From assembly GCA_021804195.1 (NCBI GenBank), contig JAJZKJ010000040.1, forward strand, positions 1 through 10,732: a stretch of DNA of 10,732 nucleotides, written 5' to 3'. The position numbers were made by a program, and so were the translations under genes. Numbering within the stretch: the stretch's first letter is position 1; each line of letters starts with the position of its first letter. This document shows positions 7,058-10,732 of the stretch, piece after piece. The notes under the pieces were generated by a model that saw nothing but the letters and a program-made list of their open reading frames with translations, did not search any database and was not told the origin of the DNA. This stretch comes from Acidobacteriota bacterium. Its GTDB lineage: Bacteria > Planctomycetota > Phycisphaerae > WQYP01 > JAJZKJ01.

Positions 7058-7063
7058 ATTATA
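7058..7063 (-). promoter_or_regulatory. TATAAT box in the nuoF-nuoG gap, possible internal promoter
   Basis: A perfect TATAAT lies on the minus strand 31 bases upstream of the nuoG start, inside the 94-base gap. At 17-bp spacing the -35 position reads CGGAGC, which is not a match, and there is no extended -10 TG. It may be a weak internal promoter or chance. Confidence 0.25.
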
Positions 7064-7120
7064 CCCAAAGTGTTGAACCTGCTCCGCGGTCGGCGGCGGA
7101 TTGAGCCTCATCCGTCCCGG

Positions 7121-8434
7121 TTACACCGTCGCTGCGACCGGTGCGAGATTCACCCCCTGCACTTGCGGCGACTTGAGCCGCGCCTTGAATTCCTCCGGGA
7201 ACTTCTGCAGGAAGGTGCGAACCGCCCAGTTGGCGCCGTCGGCCAAGCCGCAAATGGTCGTTCCGGGCATGGCGCCCATGCTCAATGCCACCTCCATCAA
7301 CAGATCAAAATCCCGCGGCTTGCCGAAGCCGGCCGCGATGCGGTTGAGGATTTTGTGCATCCAAGCCGTGCCTTCGCGGCAAGGCGTACACTGCCCGCAG
7401 CTTTCGTGGGCGAAAAACCGTACGATGTTGCGCAGCGCCAGCACCAGATCGGTCTGGTCGTTCATCACAATCACGCCGGCGGTGCCCAAGCCGAGCACGT
7501 TGTATTTTTTACCGATGTCGAAATCCAACTCGGCGTCGTACTGATCGGTTCCCAGAATACCCATCGATACGCCGCCGGGAATGGCCGCCTTGTATTTTCC
7601 GCCCTTGACGCCGCCGGCGTGTTTTTCAATAAGCGCCGACATTTTGACGCCCAACTCGTTTTCAAATACGCCGGGCTTATGGACGTGGCCGCTGACGCCG
7701 AAAAGCTTCGGCCCGGCGGAACTCGGCGTGCCCATGCTCTTGAACCAGGCGGCGCCATTGAGCATGATGTGCGGCAGGCAAGCCAGGGTTTCCACGTTGT
7801 TGATGATGGTCGGCTTGGCGAACGCGCCGGCCACGGCGGGGAACGGCGGCTTAATGCGCGGCCAGCCACGCTTGCCCTCGAGCGATTCGAGCAGCCCCGT
7901 TTCTTCCCCGCAGATATAGGCCCCCGCGCCGCGATGCACGTAACAGTTGTGGATGATGTCGGTTCCCGGATGTTTCCCGCCGAAAACACCGTGGGCGTAG
8001 GCTTCGGCGATGGCCTCTTCGAGCACCTTCGCCTGGCGGTGGTATTCGCCGCGGATATAGATGTAGCTGGTGGTAATGCGATTGGCGTACGCGGCGATCG
8101 CGATGCCCTCCAGCAGAACGTGCGGATCATGATCGATCAGGTAGCGATCTTTGAACGTTCCCGGCTCGGATTCGTCGAAATTCACCGCCAGGTAGCGTGG
8201 ATGCACGTCTTTAGGCAGGAAGGTCCACTTGGTTCCGCAGGGAAAGCCGGCGCCGCCGCGGCCGCGCAGACCTGATTCGATCACCAGCTTGATGACGTCC
8301 TCCGGCGGTATGGACCGGGCTTTTTGGAACCCTTCGTAGCCGCCGGTGGCGACATAATCGGCCCAGCGGTGCAGCTTGCGCTGCGCCGGATCGGCGGGAA
8401 TTCGCTTGAGCAAAACAGGACCGGCAAAAGCCAT
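7121..8434 (-). CDS. nuoF: NADH-quinone oxidoreductase subunit F (NADH- and FMN-binding)
   Basis: This 437-residue subunit oxidises NADH with bound FMN and passes electrons to its own 4Fe-4S cluster (N3). The NADH/FMN-binding glycine loop is RGRGGAGFPCGTKW (57-70), followed by NFDESEPGTFKDR (85-97). The second FMN-contact segment is GAGAYICGEETGLLESLEGK (169-188), with PPFPA after it. The C-terminal N3 ligands are Cys346, Cys349 and Cys352 (ESCGQCTPCREG) and Cys395 (TTICGLADG). The length is normal for NuoF. The start at 8434 is chosen because AAGGAAAGG (8441-8449) lies six bases upstream and the homologous N-terminus begins there. The frame stays open for 35 further codons, but these run into nuoE. 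It sits 37 bases after nuoE, with a hairpin in the gap. Recognition is certain. Confidence 0.97.
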   Translation of the reverse strand: MAFAGPVLLKRIPADPAQRKLHRWADYVATGGYEGFQKARSIPPEDVIKLVIESGLRGRGGAGFPCGTKWTFLPKDVHPRYLAVNFDESEPGTFKDRYLIDHDPHVLLEGIAIAAYANRITTSYIYIRGEYHRQAKVLEEAIAEAYAHGVFGGKHPGTDIIHNCYVHRGAGAYICGEETGLLESLEGKRGWPRIKPPFPAVAGAFAKPTIINNVETLACLPHIMLNGAAWFKSMGTPSSAGPKLFGVSGHVHKPGVFENELGVKMSALIEKHAGGVKGGKYKAAIPGGVSMGILGTDQYDAELDFDIGKKYNVLGLGTAGVIVMNDQTDLVLALRNIVRFFAHESCGQCTPCREGTAWMHKILNRIAAGFGKPRDFDLLMEVALSMGAMPGTTICGLADGANWAVRTFLQKFPEEFKARLKSPQVQGVNLAPVAATV

Positions 8435-8454
8435 GGATGACCTTTCCTTTTCGT

Positions 8455-8481
8455 GCTGGCGGACCCGCCAGCTAGCGGGAC
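8455..8481. repeat. Palindromic element in the nuoE-nuoF gap, overlapping the nuoE stop
   Basis: GCTGGCGG (8455-8462) and CCGCCAGC (8465-8472) are perfectly complementary, giving about 7 bp with a 4-base loop. An alternative palindrome spans 8462-8481 (GACCCGCC, AGCT, AGCGGGAC). The latter matches 16 of 20 positions of the repeat at 1644-1663. It provides the last two codons (Ser-Arg) and the TAG of nuoE and ends just upstream of the nuoF Shine-Dalgarno (8441-8449). It may act as a stability or differential-expression hairpin. Confidence 0.5.
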
Positions 8482-8999
8482 AACTCTTGCAAACGCCGGA
8501 CGAATTCCTCCGGTTGGAGGCAACCGTGCAGTTCTTCATTGACCAGGGCGCAAGGGGCCTGTTCGCAGGCGCCCAGACATTCCACTTCCTGTACGGTTAT
8601 TTTGTGATCCGCGGTAGTTTCACCCGGATCGATTCCGAACGTCTGGCGAATCTTCTCCAGCACGGCGCGATAACCCAATAACTCGCAGGATATGGACCGA
8701 CACACGTTGATCACGTAGGTTCCGCTCGGCTGAAGGCGAAATTCCTCGTAAAATGTGACGGCATCCTGCACTTGCGCCCGCGCCAGGCCGAGAAATTCCG
8801 CCGCTTCATCGATCGCCTGCGGAGCAATGTAACCATATTCGTGCATGATAATGTGAAACAACGGCAGCAGCGCGGCCCGTTTGTCCGGGTAACGCGGGAA
8901 GTACTTTTCCTCCACCTGCTTCCTGATGGCGGGGGAAAGGTACGGTTCCGATCGCGTCGGTGAATACGGCTTCAAACGGTCTTCCACGATCCAGGCCAT
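8472..8999 (-). CDS. nuoE: NADH-quinone oxidoreductase subunit E (24-kDa type, 2Fe-2S N1a)
   Basis: This 175-residue thioredoxin-like ferredoxin subunit pairs with NuoF in the NADH-dehydrogenase module. An N-terminal helical part (about 20-90) carries the typical AALLPLFHIIMHEYGYI and VQDAVTFYEEFRLQP. The C-terminal thioredoxin-like domain has the four ligands of cluster N1a: Cys100 and Cys105 (VCRSISC) and Cys141 and Cys145 (ECLGAC). All are intact. ATG 8999 is preceded by GGGGAAG and lies 17 bases after the nuoD stop. The frame is open for 51 codons upstream, but that part overlaps nuoD and lacks family similarity. The final Ser-Arg-stop lies inside a palindromic element. Length and motifs are typical. 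Confidence 0.96.
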   Translation of the reverse strand: MAWIVEDRLKPYSPTRSEPYLSPAIRKQVEEKYFPRYPDKRAALLPLFHIIMHEYGYIAPQAIDEAAEFLGLARAQVQDAVTFYEEFRLQPSGTYVINVCRSISCELLGYRAVLEKIRQTFGIDPGETTADHKITVQEVECLGACEQAPCALVNEELHGCLQPEEFVRRLQELSR

Positions 9000-9016
9000 G
9001 ATGCTTCCCCGCGGTT

Positions 9017-10297
9017 TCAACGATCCAATTCGGCGGCGATGATGTTCAAACTGCCCAGCACCGCGACCACATCGGAAATCATGTGGCCTTCCATCATCTT
9101 CGGCAACACGCTTAGATGAATAAACGATGGCGGGCGGGTGCGGGCGCGCCACGGATTTTTTCCGCCGTCGCTGACCAGATAATACCCCAGTTCACCGTTG
9201 GCGGTTTCGCAGCACCCGTAGATTTCCCCCACGGGCGGTTGAAAGCCGCGATTGGTCATCACCATTTCAAAGTGTTGAATCAGCCCCTCAATGCTTCCGT
9301 ACACCTGCGATTTCGGCGGCAGAACTTCCTTGCCTTCCGGGCTTACGTTCATCGGTCCGCCGGGGATATCGTCTATGAGTTGGCGGATAATGTTCATGGA
9401 CTGCTTAATTTCCTCCAGGCGAACCAGGTAGCGCGCCAGCACGTCGCCCGTGTGCATGATCGGCGACTGGAATCGCACCGCCGGCGCGCCCTTGCCGTCC
9501 CAGTTGTCCTGGAAGCACCAGTAAGGATCGTCCTTGCGAACGTCGCGCATCACGCCGCTGGCCCGGGCCAGCGGACCGCTTAGGCTCCAGCGCCACGCTT
9601 CCTCTTTGCTGATCACGCCGATGCCCTGGGTGCGGTCGATAAAAATGCGTAGCCGGTTAAGCAGTTTTTCAATATCCGCGATGGCGCGCGGCAGCGATTC
9701 ATTGATGAATCTTTTGACCAGGGGGCGGAAGATTTTGTCGTCGGCATCCGTCATGGTTCCGCCGACACGGCACCAACTGGTGTGGAAACGCGAACCGGTC
9801 ACGTATTCCATGATGTCGTAAATCATTTCCCGTTCGTTAAAGCCGAAGAGAAATGCGGTAAAGGCGCCGAGGTCCAGGGCGGCGGCGCCCACGCACAGCA
9901 GGTGGCTCTGGATGCGCGCCAGCTCGCCCAGAATGGTGCGGTAAACCTTGCACCGTGGCGTGGGGTCCACCCCGAAAAGGGTTTCGCTCGCCCGTATCCA
10001 CGCCATTTCGTTGCCGATGGGCGCCAGGTAATCCATCCGGTCCACAATGGTTGTGTACTGGTTGTAATCGAGAACCTCGGCGTTTTTCTCAAAGCCGCTA
10101 TGAAGATAGCCGATCACCGGCAACACGCGAACCACGCGTTCCCCGTCAATTTCCATCACCAGCCGGATCACGGTATGAGTGGCCGGGTGCTGCGGTCCGA
10201 AATTCAACGTCCACAGGTTGGAATTGGTGGAAAGCTCCGGTGTGGAGAGTGGATTCTCCAACAGAAGGTTTCCGCCTTTTTCCATCGTATAGGGCAT
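9017..10297 (-). CDS. nuoD: NADH-quinone oxidoreductase subunit D (49-kDa type, quinone-site subunit)
   Basis: This 426-residue subunit is related to the large subunit of NiFe hydrogenase and forms the quinone cavity with NuoB at the membrane interface. Visible motifs are NFGPQHPATHTV (32-43), GYLHSGFEK (63-71), RMDYLAPIGNE (87-97), GGTMTDAD, QSPIMHTGD, IPGGPMNVSP, GEIYGCCETANGELGYY and the conserved end ISDVVAVLGSLN ... ELDR. By alignment with Thermus Nqo4, His41 and Tyr90 fall at the quinone-headgroup ligands His38 and Tyr87. The start at 10297 is chosen because GGAG (10304-10307) sits six bases before it. The frame is open a further 52 codons, but that part is not family-like. Stand-alone D is present and is not fused to NuoC. 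It is the first gene of the nuoDEFG run, and nuoC is not found upstream. Confidence 0.96.
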   Translation of the reverse strand: MPYTMEKGGNLLLENPLSTPELSTNSNLWTLNFGPQHPATHTVIRLVMEIDGERVVRVLPVIGYLHSGFEKNAEVLDYNQYTTIVDRMDYLAPIGNEMAWIRASETLFGVDPTPRCKVYRTILGELARIQSHLLCVGAAALDLGAFTAFLFGFNEREMIYDIMEYVTGSRFHTSWCRVGGTMTDADDKIFRPLVKRFINESLPRAIADIEKLLNRLRIFIDRTQGIGVISKEEAWRWSLSGPLARASGVMRDVRKDDPYWCFQDNWDGKGAPAVRFQSPIMHTGDVLARYLVRLEEIKQSMNIIRQLIDDIPGGPMNVSPEGKEVLPPKSQVYGSIEGLIQHFEMVMTNRGFQPPVGEIYGCCETANGELGYYLVSDGGKNPWRARTRPPSFIHLSVLPKMMEGHMISDVVAVLGSLNIIAAELDR

Positions 10298-10303
10298 ACC
10301 GAA

Positions 10304-10309
10304 CTCCAG
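10304..10309 (-). promoter_or_regulatory. Ribosome-binding site deciding the nuoD start
   Basis: CTGGAG on the minus strand ends six bases before ATG 10297. The alternative ATG at 10285 has no such site, and the longer frame from 10453 would add 52 residues with no NuoD resemblance. Confidence 0.65.
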
Positions 10310-10454
10310 CGTGTCTAAAGCAGTGCGGTTCGCAGCGCCATGAACATACTGCCGGCGGCGCCAGGACTTTTCGCCTCTGGCCGGTCCCGACAGCTCGCAA
10401 CATGATGCTATTGTCAAACTCTCCTCCGAGCAAGCCAACCTCGGATCTATCATC

Positions 10455-10483
10455 TTGATATTGTTATGGGACGAGGTTACAAT
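10455..10483 (+). promoter_or_regulatory. Sigma70-type promoter for the divergent gene at 10561
   Basis: TTGATA (10455-10460) and TACAAT (10478-10483) are separated by exactly 17 bp. Both hexamers match five of six consensus bases. Transcription would start near 10490, giving a leader of about 70 bases before ATG 10561. This is the best promoter-like match I found in the window. No equally good match was seen for nuoD on the other strand. A TTGACA at 10417-10412 on the minus strand lacks a -10 partner. Confidence 0.6.
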
Positions 10484-10505
10484 CAGTTTCGAATTCAGGT
10501 GGGTG

Positions 10506-10526
10506 GCCGCAAGCCCCTTTTGCGGC
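10506..10526 (+). other. Leader hairpin upstream of the gene at 10561
   Basis: GCCGCAA (10506-10512) pairs with TTGCGGC (10520-10526) around a 7-base C-rich loop. It would form in the predicted 5' leader between promoter and ribosome-binding site (GGAGGAG, 10546-10552). No known riboswitch is recognised. Confidence 0.35.
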
Positions 10527-10560
10527 TGCGGGAATCGCTTCGTATGGAGGAGTTCTTATC

Positions 10561-10732
10561 ATGATGAAATTCTGGCTTGCCGCCGGGATTGTCGGGGGGA
10601 TGCTTGCGCCTCGCGCCCGTGCGGCGTCTCCCCCAACGCAACCCAATCCTGTTGCGCAAGCCCTGCTCTGGCAGGCACGGCAATACACGCATGTTAAAAC
10701 CATTCATTTTCAGGCCGTAGCCCATAGCACTC
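10561..10732 (+). CDS. Secreted protein of unknown function, N-terminal part (cut by window end)
   Basis: Only 57 codons are in the window. The start MMKFWLAAGIVGGMLAPRARA looks like a Sec signal peptide: a short basic start, a hydrophobic core and an A-R-A signal-peptidase-I site with cleavage near residue 21. No lipobox cysteine is visible. The mature part opens with a Pro-rich stretch, then ALLWQARQYTHVKTIHFQAVAHS. A helix followed by a strand with VKTIHFQA is faintly like the start of LolA-type lipoprotein-sorting or related secreted beta-barrel-groove proteins. That reading is speculative. Ribosome-binding site GGAGGAG (10546-10552) supports ATG 10561, or ATG 10564 directly after it. The gene is divergent from nuoD and has its own promoter candidate at 10455-10483, so it is probably independent of the nuo genes. 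Confidence 0.7.
   Translation, partial: MMKFWLAAGIVGGMLAPRARAASPPTQPNPVAQALLWQARQYTHVKTIHFQAVAHST

Noticed and set aside
6950..8275. 441-codon plus-strand open frame antisense to nuoF
   Set aside because: It mirrors nuoF codon structure, with no motifs and no ribosome-binding site.
10298..10453. 52-codon N-terminal extension of nuoD
   Set aside because: Its residues are unlike NuoD, and a good ribosome-binding site marks 10297. The stretch is better read as a leader.
10298..10560. Possible nuoC or remnant upstream of nuoD
   Set aside because: No frame on either strand gives NuoC-like motifs. The region holds only promoter-like and hairpin sequences.

Overview
The window is ordinary high-GC bacterial chromosome. 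It has densely packed housekeeping genes with good Shine-Dalgarno sequences and no phage, IS or CRISPR signal. Several features suggest, but do not prove, a member of the Planctomycetes/Verrucomicrobia (PVC) group: a short NuoG of about 547 residues, a nuoDEFG block without its usual neighbours, an MscS channel with a cyclic-nucleotide-binding tail, and a P-loop sugar/nucleoside-type kinase. The taxonomic guess is inference only.

Left part, plus strand (1-4405). The window opens inside the 3' end of ruvB (Holliday-junction helicase). Next come a YggC/FrcK-like P-loop kinase of unknown substrate (465-1331), a gene-free GC-rich stretch of about 410 bases with palindromes, dapF (1746-2651; lysine and peptidoglycan precursor synthesis), and a 552-residue MscS channel with a C-terminal cyclic-nucleotide-binding domain (2747-4405).

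Right part, minus strand (10297 down to 4498). nuoD, nuoE, nuoF and nuoG encode the NADH-oxidising module of complex I plus its 49-kDa-type subunit. They are followed by a TIM-barrel sugar-phosphate isomerase/epimerase-like gene. nuoABC and nuoHIJKLMN are absent, so complex I genes are probably split over more than one locus. Hairpins sit right after nuoE (overlapping its stop codon) and right after nuoG, and probably tune or terminate expression between cistrons. mscS and the isomerase gene converge at about 4406-4497.

Right edge. A divergent gene starts at 10561 with a signal peptide and is cut off by the window end. A good sigma70-like promoter (TTGATA, 17 bp, TACAAT) lies upstream of it.

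I found no convincing new multi-gene system. The points most worth a second look are the MscS-cyclic-nucleotide fusion, the altered Walker A loop of the kinase, the split nuo cluster with a fully Cys-less N7 site in NuoG, and a palindrome shared by two distant intergenic sites, one of which supplies the stop codon of nuoE.
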